Below, piece by piece: positions 45,680 through 55,044 of a stretch of DNA of 64,000 bases. The notes below the pieces were generated by a model. It searched no databases and was not told the DNA's origin. It saw only the letters and a list, made by a program, of their open reading frames with translations. The translations under genes were made by a program, and so were the position numbers. Numbering within the stretch: position 1 is the first letter of the stretch; each line of letters opens with the position of its first letter. The DNA is from Faecalitalea cylindroides ATCC 27803 (GTDB taxonomy: Bacteria > Bacillota_I > Bacilli_A > Erysipelotrichales > Erysipelotrichaceae), in assembly GCF_000469305.1 (NCBI RefSeq), contig NZ_KI271016.1, forward strand, positions 58,914-122,913. Reading direction: 5' to 3'.

Positions 45680-47516
45680 CGAAACAAGAAAACCAAGACA
45701 ACATATGGGTAATCGAGGACGAAGCGTTGAAAAAGCAAAAGATTTTAAAGGAACAATGAAGAAGTTGATCAAATATCTTGCTCCTTATAAGTTTACATTT
45801 ATCTTTGGTCTAATAGCTGCTGTTTTCTCTGTAGCAATCAGTGTAATTGGACCTAAGATCGTTGGTAATATCATTACTGAGGTTGCGGAAGGTTTTATGG
45901 CCAAGGTCATGCAGACAGGTGGTATTGACTTTGAAAAAATTTTCCAGACAGTTATGATTTTGTTGGCAGTCTATGCTTTAAGTATGGCTTTCGAATATAT
46001 ACAAGGTTTCTTAATGTCTGGTGTTTCCAATAAAATGGGGTATCAGTTCCGCAAAGAAATGAATATAAAGATCGATAATTTACCACTATCTTATTTTGAT
46101 CGTAATTCTCATGGCGATATTATTTCAAGATTTACCAATGATGTTGATACATTGGTTCAATCTTTAAATCAGTCATTGTCTACTCTTGTCAGCAATGTCG
46201 TAAAAGTAATTGGATTTTTGGTAATGATGTTGATGATCTCATGGAAGATGACTTTATTAGCGTTAATTGTTATACCTTTATCAATTGTTACAGTAGCTTT
46301 TGTGGTAAAACGAAGTCAAAACTATTTTAAACAACAGCAGGATTCACTTGGTGTTGTAAATGGTCACATTGAAGAGATGTATTCGGCTCATGTGGTTGTG
46401 AAGGCTTTTAATGGAGAAGAAAAGAGCATAGACGATTTTAATCGTTACAATCAGGATCTTTATAACAGTGCCTGGAAATCACAATTTCTGTCGGGATTGA
46501 TGATGCCTCTTACAACTTTCATTGGAAATCTCGGGTATGTAGGTGTATGTATCTTGGGTGGAGCTCTAGCAATCAGTGGAGAAATTGCTGTTGGTGATAT
46601 TCAATCTTTTATCACATATACTCGAAACTTCACACAACCAATCAACCAGATTTCTCAATCAATGAATATGTTACAAAGTACAGCTGCAGCTGCAGAACGA
46701 GTTTTCGAATTTTTAAATGAACCAGAAGAAATTAAAGATATCAAAGAAACGATTCCAGTTCGCTATGGCCTACAATCGTTGATCAAAGGTCAGGTAACTT
46801 TTGAAAATGTGAATTTTGGATATACTACAGAGAAAACGATTATTCATAATTTCTCTATGTATATTAAGCCGGGTCAAACCGTTGCTATTGTAGGTCCAAC
46901 TGGAGCTGGTAAAACAACCATAGTAAAATTACTGATGCGATTTTATGAATTAAACAGTGGTAGAATTTATATTGATGGGCACGATATTACAACTTTTAGT
47001 CGAAGTGATTTACGTTCGATGGTAGGAATGGTGTTGCAGGATGCTTGGTTGTTTGAGGGAACAATCATGGATAATCTTCGCTTTGGTAAATTGGATGCCA
47101 GTGATGAAGATGTAGTCAAAGCTGCTAAAGCTGCTCATGTTGATCATTTTATACGTACGCTTGATCATGGTTATCAGACAGAATTGAATGATGAAAGTTC
47201 TAATATATCACAAGGGCAAAGACAATTATTAACAATTGCACGTGCTTTCTTGGCGGATCCTAAGATTTTGATTTTGGATGAAGCCACAAGTTCTGTCGAC
47301 ACAAGAACAGAAGTTTTAATTCAAAAGGGAATGGATGAGTTAATGGAAGGTCGTACTAGTTTTGTGATTGCGCATCGTTTATCGACGATACGAAATGCTG
47401 ATGCGATCATAGTTATGAATCATGGTGATATTATTGAAGTAGGAAATCATGATGAATTAATGGCACGTAATGGCTTCTATACAAAACTATACAACTCACA
47501 ATTTGAGGAGGATTAA
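45672..47516 (+). CDS. ABC exporter half-transporter, intact catalytic Glu
   Basis: 614 residues; ATG 45672 is chosen since GAAGGAGGA lies 9 bases upstream, and a longer frame has no better site. Walker A GPTGAGKTTI, Walker B ILILDEATSSVD and IAHRLST are complete, and the signature is altered (ISQGQRQ). It overlaps its partner by 8 bp. Together they form the second heterodimeric exporter of the window and are under MarR control. Confidence 0.88.
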   Translation: MSNETRKPRQHMGNRGRSVEKAKDFKGTMKKLIKYLAPYKFTFIFGLIAAVFSVAISVIGPKIVGNIITEVAEGFMAKVMQTGGIDFEKIFQTVMILLAVYALSMAFEYIQGFLMSGVSNKMGYQFRKEMNIKIDNLPLSYFDRNSHGDIISRFTNDVDTLVQSLNQSLSTLVSNVVKVIGFLVMMLMISWKMTLLALIVIPLSIVTVAFVVKRSQNYFKQQQDSLGVVNGHIEEMYSAHVVVKAFNGEEKSIDDFNRYNQDLYNSAWKSQFLSGLMMPLTTFIGNLGYVGVCILGGALAISGEIAVGDIQSFITYTRNFTQPINQISQSMNMLQSTAAAAERVFEFLNEPEEIKDIKETIPVRYGLQSLIKGQVTFENVNFGYTTEKTIIHNFSMYIKPGQTVAIVGPTGAGKTTIVKLLMRFYELNSGRIYIDGHDITTFSRSDLRSMVGMVLQDAWLFEGTIMDNLRFGKLDASDEDVVKAAKAAHVDHFIRTLDHGYQTELNDESSNISQGQRQLLTIARAFLADPKILILDEATSSVDTRTEVLIQKGMDELMEGRTSFVIAHRLSTIRNADAIIVMNHGDIIEVGNHDELMARNGFYTKLYNSQFEED

Positions 47517-47520
47517 AAAA

Positions 47521-47781
47521 TTGAAGAAATACCGAATAAACCTTAATGATCTTTCAAAGGTATCTGATCCTATTTTAGAAGTCTATCATTGTTTGGATTT
47601 TGATGATGCAAACATGAGTATTGAAGATTTGTATGAGAGATTAATACAAATAAATGATACAATTGTAATTGAGCTTTGCCAAAAAAGTTTAATTAACGAT
47701 GAATTGTATCAAATTATCAATTGTTTTGAGAATGTTCAACAAAAAAATGATAAAGTTTATTTAATTCATGAAGTTGATTGA
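47521..47781 (+). CDS. Small hypothetical protein after the exporter
   Basis: 86 residues from TTG 47521, whose GAGGAGGA ribosome site lies 8 bases upstream inside the last codons of the exporter gene. The product is mostly helical and acidic (LKKYRINLNDLSKVSDPILE..., SIEDLYERLI) with three cysteines and no membrane segment. The family is not recognised. It is the last gene of the marR operon, before a terminator, so it may modulate or follow the exporter. An ATG start further downstream (47614) cannot be excluded. Confidence 0.6.
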   Translation: MKKYRINLNDLSKVSDPILEVYHCLDFDDANMSIEDLYERLIQINDTIVIELCQKSLINDELYQIINCFENVQQKNDKVYLIHEVD

Positions 47782-47789
47782 AAAAATAT

Positions 47790-47825
47790 GACCATCAAGT
47801 GAAATTTGATGGTCTCTTTCTTTAT
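47790..47825 (+). terminator. Terminator of the marR-exporter operon
   Basis: GACCATCAA, 7-base loop, TTGATGGTC, then a T-rich tail. Confidence 0.85.
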
Positions 47826-47855
47826 TTGATTATATACTTTTTCTAAGGAAGATTT

Positions 47856-49226
47856 ATGAAAAAGTTACTCTATTTATCTGTTGTCGCTCTTATTTACATT
47901 TTATTTGGTATCTTTTATTACTGGAATCCTATTCTTTTGGTTCAACAAGATCCCATAATAGAAATTGGTACTCAATTTGATCCGTATGAAAATGTATTGA
48001 ATATTGTTTATGGAGATATCAAAGATTTAAAAATCAAAGGTAAGGTTGATACGAATACTCCCGGCGTATATTCTTTAACTTATCAATATAAAGATAGAAA
48101 GAAAACAATTAAAGTTAAAGTAATAGATTCAAAAGCACCAATCTTAGAAGTTAAAAACGTTAAAACGGATTTGCAAGAACATATCACTCCGGAATTGTTT
48201 GTAAAAAATATCAAAGATTCGTCTAAAGTTACTTTATCTTTTGAAAATGTTCCAGAATTAAAGAAGAAGGGAAAACAAAAATTAAATATACTAGCTAAAG
48301 ATATTTATGGAAATAGTACAACAAAAAAAGTAATCTTGGAACGTTTAGAAGATAAAACTCCGCCAGAAATCAAAAATAAAAAAGCCATTCAAGTTTTACA
48401 AGGTTCGATGGAAGATTTTGCATCTAAAATTAGAGTAAAGGATGACTTAGATCCTAATCCACAACTTGAACTCGACACAAGTCAAGTTGATACCTTTTCG
48501 CCTGGAATTTACTCTATTCATGTAAAAGCTACAGATCGATCAAATAATATAGTTGACCAAGATGTTAAGGTTGAAGTAAAAGAGAATCCAGAATATAACA
48601 AAAAAATTGTCTATTTGACATTTGATGATGGCCCTAGCGAAAATACAATTAAAGTATTGGACATCCTAAAAGAATATGATGTAAAAGCTACTTTCTTTGT
48701 AACTGGACATGCTCCATCATATAATGATTTCATAAAAGAAGCCTTTGAACAAGGACATTCGATTGGTTTACATACGTATTCACATGATTATAAAAACATA
48801 TATTCATCGACAAATGCGTATTTTAATGATTTGGATCAAATTAATTCCATGGTTGAATCTATCACTGGACAAAAATCGGATATTATTCGCTTTCCAGGAG
48901 GATCTTCAAATAGCATTAGTGCAAAGTATTCGCCAGGTATCATGAGCGAGTTAGTAAAAATGGTAAATGAAAGGGGCTATCAGTATTTTGATTGGAATGT
49001 TAGTTCAAGTGATGCTGCAGGAAATGACATTTCAAAAGAGCAGATCATTCAGTCAAGTTGTACTGATAAGTTTGATCAAATTAATCTTTTGTTTCATGAT
49101 TCAGCAACGAAAAATTCTACTGTTGAGGCTTTACCTGATATTATTAAATTTTACAAAGACAGAGGGTATAAGTTCTACCCTTTAACAAAAAAATCGTATG
49201 TAGTGCATCATCAAACGACAAATTAA
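47856..49226 (+). CDS. Membrane-anchored polysaccharide deacetylase (CE4/NodB)
   Basis: 456 residues. One N-terminal membrane anchor (about 5-24), then two or three beta-sandwich (bacterial Ig-like, DUF5011-type) repeats (about 35-240), and a NodB deacetylase domain (about 250-450) with the Asp pair D257/D258 in LTFDDGPS and metal histidines H306/H310 in LHTYSH, plus RFPGGSSN. Members de-N-acetylate peptidoglycan or other cell-wall sugars and change lysozyme sensitivity. Single gene; AAGGAAG ribosome site. The substrate is inferred from the family. Confidence 0.9.
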   Translation: MKKLLYLSVVALIYILFGIFYYWNPILLVQQDPIIEIGTQFDPYENVLNIVYGDIKDLKIKGKVDTNTPGVYSLTYQYKDRKKTIKVKVIDSKAPILEVKNVKTDLQEHITPELFVKNIKDSSKVTLSFENVPELKKKGKQKLNILAKDIYGNSTTKKVILERLEDKTPPEIKNKKAIQVLQGSMEDFASKIRVKDDLDPNPQLELDTSQVDTFSPGIYSIHVKATDRSNNIVDQDVKVEVKENPEYNKKIVYLTFDDGPSENTIKVLDILKEYDVKATFFVTGHAPSYNDFIKEAFEQGHSIGLHTYSHDYKNIYSSTNAYFNDLDQINSMVESITGQKSDIIRFPGGSSNSISAKYSPGIMSELVKMVNERGYQYFDWNVSSSDAAGNDISKEQIIQSSCTDKFDQINLLFHDSATKNSTVEALPDIIKFYKDRGYKFYPLTKKSYVVHHQTTN

Positions 49227-49835
49227 AAAAGACTATTATTATATTGTATTGCATCTGTGCAGTTGTACTAACATAAATAAATCGATTCATTTTTATTATT
49301 TAAGGGATTGTTGCCTATACATCAAAAGACTCAATCTCTTTTTTATACGTTTAACCTTTAAATTGTTGATATATTATATTATCTACATAAAGGATATCAT
49401 ATTGGACTCTACCTTTATGCAATTAAATATGAATCTAACTCTTCTAAAAATTTTAGATCAATTCTGTGCTTAACAGAAAAATTGTGTTTTTTAGATGATT
49501 TTGATTTTATCAAGAGCAACGTAAAGAGAATATACGGAAGTAGACAGTTAGTAAATCCCTTTTTAATCGTGAAGAGGCTGCAAAAATAGTTTGTTATTTT
49601 TTTACTCTAGATGTGGAAGAAGGATCTTTTTATGCTTGCGATTACCTAATATGAGTTATATCAATAAATTGAAGATTAAATGTTTTTATATCGATTATTG
49701 ATCGAAACTAATAATATATCTTTTGAATTATTAATACATCCATAATCACATTGAGACTCTTCATCGGTGTATTTTCTATACAATTTCCTTTGAAATAAAA
49801 TGATTATTTAATTTTATATTCTAACGAGTACTGCA
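49227..49835. other. Gene-poor AT-rich gap
   Basis: About 610 bases with no credible gene. A 74-codon frame (49249-49473) has no ribosome site and a hydrophobic, low-complexity product. A second open stretch (49544-49654), without a start codon, has a protein-like composition (NREEAAKIVCYFFTLDVEEG). This may be a decayed gene; I see no repeats, terminal inverted sequence or RNA. Confidence 0.5.
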
Positions 49836-49871
49836 TAAAAAAACTCATCAGTTGTGATACAACTGTTGAGT
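49836..49871 (-). terminator. Terminator of typA
   Basis: Minus strand ACTCAACAGTTGT/ACAACTGATGAGT (one mismatch) followed by seven T. Confidence 0.9.
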
Positions 49872-49880
49872 TCCTTATTA

Positions 49881-51716
49881 CTAGTCTTTATTTTGTGCCA
49901 TTTTTTCACGATATAGATTTCTACGATCTTGTGCCGTTAATCCTTTTTTACGAATACGAATTGCATCAGGAGTTACTTCTACAAGTTCATCATCATTGAT
50001 CCACTCTAATGCTTCCTCTAGGGAGAAGATACGTGGTGGTGTTAATAACATAGCTTCATCACGTCCACTGGAACGAATTGCTGTTAGTTTTTTATTCTTA
50101 AGTGGATTGACGTCCATATCAATATTCTTAGCACTTTCTCCAATGATCATTCCTTCATAAACTTCTGTTTGTGGAGAAATAAATAACTGTCCACGTTCTT
50201 GTAGATTCCATAAAGCATATGTCATAGCTTGACCTGTTTCTGTAGAAATCATTGCACCTTGCATACGTTGCGTGATTTCACCTTTATATGGTTCATAGCC
50301 TGAAATACGACGAACTAGAGTTCCTTCACCGTGTGTATCGTTAATAAATTCACTTCTAAAGCCCAATAATCCACGGGTTGGTGCAAGATATGTAATCTTA
50401 ACATAACCATTTTCTTCCTCCATATCCTGCATGACACCTTTTCGCAAATTCAGTTTATTGATGATAGTACCTTGATATTCGCTTGGGGCAAGACATACAA
50501 CTTCTTCAATTGGTTCAACTTTTGTTCCGTTTTCATCACGGTGCAAGATAACTTCTGGTTTGCTGACGGCTAATTCATATCCTTCACGACGCATATTTTC
50601 AATTAAAATAGAAATGTGTAATTCACCACGCCCACTGACTTTGAAGCAGTCGGCGCTGTCTGTTGGTTCTACACGTAATCCTACATTTACTTCCAATTCT
50701 TTTTCAAGTCTTTCTTTTAAATTTCGACTCGTAACGAATTTTCCGCTCTGTCCGGCAAAAGGAGATGAATTGACATGGAAATTCATTGATAGAGTTGGTT
50801 CTTCAATTTCGATTTGTTCCATAGGTTCAATGTGTTCTGGATCACAGATCGTATCACCAATGCTGATATCCGGCATTCCTGCAATCACAACAATGTCTCC
50901 AGAATGAGCTTCTTTTACATCGGTTCTAGATAAACCTTTATATACAAAAATTTTTGAAATTGTTTCCTTTTTTTCCAAACCGTCTTGATTACAACGAATA
51001 TATTGTGTTCCTGGTTTCAAAACACCTTTGTAGATTCTTCCAATACCTAGACGTCCAATGTATTCATCATAGGCTAGGGCAGATACTTGCATTTGAACAG
51101 GGTCGTCATCCAAATCAGGATATACATCACAGTGTTTTAAGATTGTCTTAAATAATGGTTCAATAGAATCACTTGGGGTATTTAAATCGTATTGTACGAT
51201 ACCTTCACGGGCAATTCCGTACAGAATTGGGAAATCCAACTGTTCATCATTTGCGTTTAGTTCAAGGAAAAGCTCATATACTTCATCCACAACTTCTTCC
51301 GCTCTTTGATCTTTTTTATCAATCTTATTAATTAGAAGAATCGGTTTTAATCCAATTTCCAGAGCTTTTGAAAGAACAAAACGTGTTTGCGGCATTGGTC
51401 CTTCACTTGCATCAACCAATAATATAACTGTATCCACTGTACGAATGATACGTTCAACTTCACTTGAAAAGTCGGCATGGCCTGGTGTGTCAACAATATT
51501 GATCTTGACTCCATCGTGAATGACAGAGCAGTTCTTTGAATAAATGGTAATTCCACGTTCTCTTTCTAAATCGTTGGAATCCATGATACAGTCTACGACT
51601 TCTTCATTATCTCTAAAAACATCACTTTGTCTTAAAAATGCGTCAACCAATGTACTTTTTCCAGCATCGACATGGGCGATGACCGCAATGTTTAAGATTT
51701 TTTCTTTGTTTGACAT
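49881..51716 (-). CDS. typA: Translational GTPase TypA/BipA
   Basis: 611 residues. G1 is [10 protein letters not shown] (about 12-21), the G2 Thr is in RERGITI, G3 DTPGHADF and G4 NKID are canonical. The C-terminal BipA-specific domain is present. It binds ribosomes and helps 50S assembly under cold or stress. ATG 51716 has GGAAAGAGAG upstream; a longer frame has no better site. Confidence 0.96.
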   Translation of the reverse strand: MSNKEKILNIAVIAHVDAGKSTLVDAFLRQSDVFRDNEEVVDCIMDSNDLERERGITIYSKNCSVIHDGVKINIVDTPGHADFSSEVERIIRTVDTVILLVDASEGPMPQTRFVLSKALEIGLKPILLINKIDKKDQRAEEVVDEVYELFLELNANDEQLDFPILYGIAREGIVQYDLNTPSDSIEPLFKTILKHCDVYPDLDDDPVQMQVSALAYDEYIGRLGIGRIYKGVLKPGTQYIRCNQDGLEKKETISKIFVYKGLSRTDVKEAHSGDIVVIAGMPDISIGDTICDPEHIEPMEQIEIEEPTLSMNFHVNSSPFAGQSGKFVTSRNLKERLEKELEVNVGLRVEPTDSADCFKVSGRGELHISILIENMRREGYELAVSKPEVILHRDENGTKVEPIEEVVCLAPSEYQGTIINKLNLRKGVMQDMEEENGYVKITYLAPTRGLLGFRSEFINDTHGEGTLVRRISGYEPYKGEITQRMQGAMISTETGQAMTYALWNLQERGQLFISPQTEVYEGMIIGESAKNIDMDVNPLKNKKLTAIRSSGRDEAMLLTPPRIFSLEEALEWINDDELVEVTPDAIRIRKKGLTAQDRRNLYREKMAQNKD

Positions 51717-51787
51717 TTTATTCACTCTCTTTCCTGTTAAAAAACACAACAATTATAAGGCAATGCATAAAAAAACTCAATGAATTG

Positions 51788-51796
51788 TGCTATAAT
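51788..51796 (+). promoter_or_regulatory. Extended -10 promoter of the esterase gene
   Basis: TGCTATAAT with no good -35 at 17 bp. Confidence 0.6.
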
Positions 51797-51832
51797 TCCT
51801 GTATTAATATTATAAGGAAAGGTCGATATTTT

Positions 51833-52573
51833 ATGCAAATTCGTTATTTTAGAGAATATTCACAGAACTTAGATCGATTTATGGAATTTAAAATGTATGG
51901 ACATGCCGGAAAGATGTGTTTTGTCTTTCCTTGTCAGGATGGTCGCTTTTTTGAGTGGGAAGATCGTCACATGTTTGAACAGGTAGAGGATTTGATCGAT
52001 CAAGGACGTATTCAGTTTTGTACTGTTGATTCCATAGATAAAGAAACATGGTCTGCCTTTGGGAATACAGCTCATAGAATGAGACTGCAGGAGCAATGGG
52101 TACACTATGTTATGGATGAATTAGTGCCTAGTGCTTTATATAAAGCAGGTCTTCCAGCTGACTCAAAATGTATGACAATGGGTGCAAGCATGGGCGGAAC
52201 ACATGCAGCCAATTTATTTTTCCGCTTTCCAGATCGCTTCGATAAGGTTTTAGGAATTTCAGGTGTTTATAATATGGAAGAATACTATGGTGGATATCAC
52301 GATGAAAATACGTATTTAAATAACCCATGTGCGTATCTTTCGATGATGGATCCAAACCATCCATATATTCAAAAGTATAATAATTCTCAAATTATCTTTG
52401 TTGTTGGACAGGGAAGCTGGGAAGATGTTTGTAAGGCAACTTTAGGGGAATTAGCTTCTATTATGTATGAAAAAGGAATTAACGCATGGGTGGATTTCTG
52501 GGGACATGATGTATATCATGACTGGCCTTGGTGGGAACTCATGATCAAATATTTCCTTCCTCAAATGGTTTAA
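51833..52573 (+). CDS. Alpha/beta-hydrolase, putative esterase
   Basis: 246 residues, putative esterase family (PF00756-like). Nucleophile elbow GASMGG (about 117-122), and a likely catalytic His in GHDVYHDW (about 227-234). No signal peptide. Physiological substrate unknown; related enzymes hydrolyse esters of sugars, siderophores or S-formylglutathione. ATG 51833 follows AAGGAAAGG. Single gene with its own terminator. Confidence 0.8.
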   Translation: MQIRYFREYSQNLDRFMEFKMYGHAGKMCFVFPCQDGRFFEWEDRHMFEQVEDLIDQGRIQFCTVDSIDKETWSAFGNTAHRMRLQEQWVHYVMDELVPSALYKAGLPADSKCMTMGASMGGTHAANLFFRFPDRFDKVLGISGVYNMEEYYGGYHDENTYLNNPCAYLSMMDPNHPYIQKYNNSQIIFVVGQGSWEDVCKATLGELASIMYEKGINAWVDFWGHDVYHDWPWWELMIKYFLPQMV

Positions 52574-52582
52574 AATATATTG

Positions 52583-52614
52583 ACCTGTAGTTTGATAGGC
52601 TACAGGTTTTTTTA
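52583..52614 (+). terminator. Terminator of the esterase gene
   Basis: ACCTGTAG, 9-base loop, CTACAGGT, then seven T. Confidence 0.9.
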
Positions 52615-52642
52615 ACAAACAATAAAAAATAATAAAAAACAA

Positions 52643-52670
52643 TTGAAACTAATAATAAATCAGGTATAAT
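52643..52670 (+). promoter_or_regulatory. Promoter of the glycyl-radical enzyme operon
   Basis: TTGAAA (52643-52648), 16-bp spacer, TATAAT (52665-52670). Confidence 0.75.
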
Positions 52671-52689
52671 GAGTGTAGGAGATGATTGT

Positions 52690-55044
52690 ATGGCTAAATT
52701 GAAGAATAATGAAAGAATCGAAATCTTAAAAAAGAGAATGTTAGAAGCGCCTCGCTATGCTTCCATTGAGCAGGCAAGAATTATTACTCGTGTATATAAG
52801 GAAAATGAAGAATTAAGTACACCTAAAAAGCGTGCTTTATCTTTAGCTGCTGCATTAAGAGAATTAGAAATTGGTGTTGAACCTGAAGAACTGATCGTAG
52901 GAAATCGTACAAAAGGGGTACGTTATGGAGTTGTATTCCCAGAAAGCGGTTGTTCATGGATTGATCGTGAATTTGAAACCCTACCTACACGTGATCAAGA
53001 TAAGTTCTTAGTACATGATGAAGATATCAAAGAATTTAGAGAAACCATCTATCCATACTGGAAAGGGCGTTCTATGGAAGATGTAATTCGTCATAACTAT
53101 GGAGAAAAGATTGATGAAATTGCTAAAGTGGTAAAGATCAATCAAAAAGATCATGCCCAGGGTCATATTTGTCCGGATACAGAAATGTGGTTGCGTTTAG
53201 GTGTCAATGGATTAATTGACAAGATTCATCAGAAACAAAAATACTGCAAGCCTGAACAGGAAGAATTTTATGAATGCACATTAATTGTTTTAGATGGTGT
53301 AAAAGATTTCATGAAAAGATATCATGATCATATTTATGCGATGCTTGATGATGTAGATGATCAATATCGTGAGTCTTTACAAAATGTTGCAGATATTTGT
53401 TTAGCCTTAACGCAAAGAGCACCGGAAACATTCCATGAAGCTTTACAATCATTATGGTTCTTATTTGTTGTGTTACATATGGAATCCAATGCATCGAGCT
53501 TCTCTCCAGGAAGAATGGATCAATATTTGTACCCATATTATCGTTCAGATATTGCTTCTGGCTATATGACTCGTCAAGAAGCTTTAGAGTTAATGGAATG
53601 TCTATGGTTAAAATTTAATCAGATCGTATACTTGCGCAACAAAAATAGTGCCAAATATTTTGCGGGATTCCCAATTGGTTTTAACGTCGCTATTGGAGGC
53701 CTTGATCAAGATGGAAATGATACTTACAACGATTTATCTTTATTGTGTTTAGATGCGCAATATGATTTAGGTTTGCCTCAGCCTAACTTGTCTGTACGTT
53801 TGAATAAAAACTCTTCTCATGAATTGATGCAGGAGGCCATTAAAGTTGTTGCCAAGGGAAGCGGTATGCCACAATTTTTTAATGATGAAGCCATCGTTCA
53901 TGCGATGCATGAAGATCTGGGAATTGATTATAAAGATGCGTTGAATTATGCAATCGTAGGTTGTGTAGAATTAACGACTCATGGAAACAATTTAGGCTGG
54001 TCCGATGCCGCTATGTTCAATTTTAATAAAGTTTTAGAGCTTACTTTAAATAATGGAATTTGTTTGTTAACGAATAAGAAGATTGGATTGGATCTGGGAA
54101 ATCTTGAAACATATGAAACTTTTGAAGATTTAGAAGCGGCTTTTAAAAAACAGATTGATTATTTTATCGAAGAGATGATGAAAGCTGAGGTTGTAGTCGA
54201 AAAAGCACATCAAGATTGTCTTCCTACAGCATTCTTATCCTGTGTTATTGATGATTGCATCGATAATGGATTGGATGTAACACGTGGTGGTGCCAAGTAT
54301 AATCTTTCAGGAATTCAAATGATTCAGGTTGCGAATTTAGCAGATTCTCTAGCTGCATTAAAGAAACTTATTTATGATGAAAATAGAATTTCAAAACATG
54401 AATTGTTAAGTGCTTTACAGGCGGATTTTAAGGGCCATGAAATAACGCAAACGATGTTATTGAATAAAGTTGAAAAATACGGAAACGATGTTGCCTGGGT
54501 TGATGAACTTGGTGCAAAATGGGCCATGTATTTTAGAAATCGTATGAAAGATTATACAAATTATCGTGGCGGAAAGTATCATACTGGTATGTATACAGTG
54601 AGTGCACATGTTCCAATGGGAGAAAATGTAGGCGCTAGTCCAGATGGACGAAATGCAATGACGCCTTTAGCAGATGGTGGTTTATCAGCTGTTTATGGTA
54701 GAGACATGTCTGGTCCTACCGCGGTATTAAAGTCTGTTTCTCGCATCAGTAACAGCTGTACAACCAATGGTGGATTGTTGAATATGAAATTCTTACCAGA
54801 ATTCTTTAGCACACAATCTGGTCTAGATAAATTTGAAGATTTCCTAAGAGCTTTTGTCGATTTAAAAGTTTGTCATATTCAGTTTAATGTTGTAAGAAAA
54901 GAAGATCTTTTAGATGCTAAAGTGCATCCTGAAAATCATCGTTCTTTAACGATTCGTGTGGCCGGCTATACAGCTTATTTTGTCGAACTGGCTGGTAAAT
55001 TGCAGGACGAGATCATAGAGAGAACTACATATGACCACATCTAA
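52690..55044 (+). CDS. Glycyl-radical enzyme of unknown substrate (dehydratase-like)
   Basis: 784 residues, full length for the family. The active-site thiyl is C425, with E427 two residues on (motif GCVE), and the radical glycine is G759 in RVAGYTAYF. D439 (GWSD), a His in QGHICPD and the PQPNLSVR stretch agree with B12-independent glycerol and diol dehydratases, but the position before the second Ser in ESNASSFSPGR is Ser where the glycerol enzyme has His. So it is a GRE of the diol or polyol dehydratase side, not PFL, and substrate is open. It overlaps the activase gene downstream by 14 bp. No microcompartment genes are near. ATG 52690 follows AGGAGATGA. Confidence 0.85.
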   Translation: MAKLKNNERIEILKKRMLEAPRYASIEQARIITRVYKENEELSTPKKRALSLAAALRELEIGVEPEELIVGNRTKGVRYGVVFPESGCSWIDREFETLPTRDQDKFLVHDEDIKEFRETIYPYWKGRSMEDVIRHNYGEKIDEIAKVVKINQKDHAQGHICPDTEMWLRLGVNGLIDKIHQKQKYCKPEQEEFYECTLIVLDGVKDFMKRYHDHIYAMLDDVDDQYRESLQNVADICLALTQRAPETFHEALQSLWFLFVVLHMESNASSFSPGRMDQYLYPYYRSDIASGYMTRQEALELMECLWLKFNQIVYLRNKNSAKYFAGFPIGFNVAIGGLDQDGNDTYNDLSLLCLDAQYDLGLPQPNLSVRLNKNSSHELMQEAIKVVAKGSGMPQFFNDEAIVHAMHEDLGIDYKDALNYAIVGCVELTTHGNNLGWSDAAMFNFNKVLELTLNNGICLLTNKKIGLDLGNLETYETFEDLEAAFKKQIDYFIEEMMKAEVVVEKAHQDCLPTAFLSCVIDDCIDNGLDVTRGGAKYNLSGIQMIQVANLADSLAALKKLIYDENRISKHELLSALQADFKGHEITQTMLLNKVEKYGNDVAWVDELGAKWAMYFRNRMKDYTNYRGGKYHTGMYTVSAHVPMGENVGASPDGRNAMTPLADGGLSAVYGRDMSGPTAVLKSVSRISNSCTTNGGLLNMKFLPEFFSTQSGLDKFEDFLRAFVDLKVCHIQFNVVRKEDLLDAKVHPENHRSLTIRVAGYTAYFVELAGKLQDEIIERTTYDHI

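Noticed and set aside
49249..49473. 74-codon frame in the gap after the deacetylase gene
   Set aside because: No ribosome site and a low-complexity hydrophobic product; likely chance.
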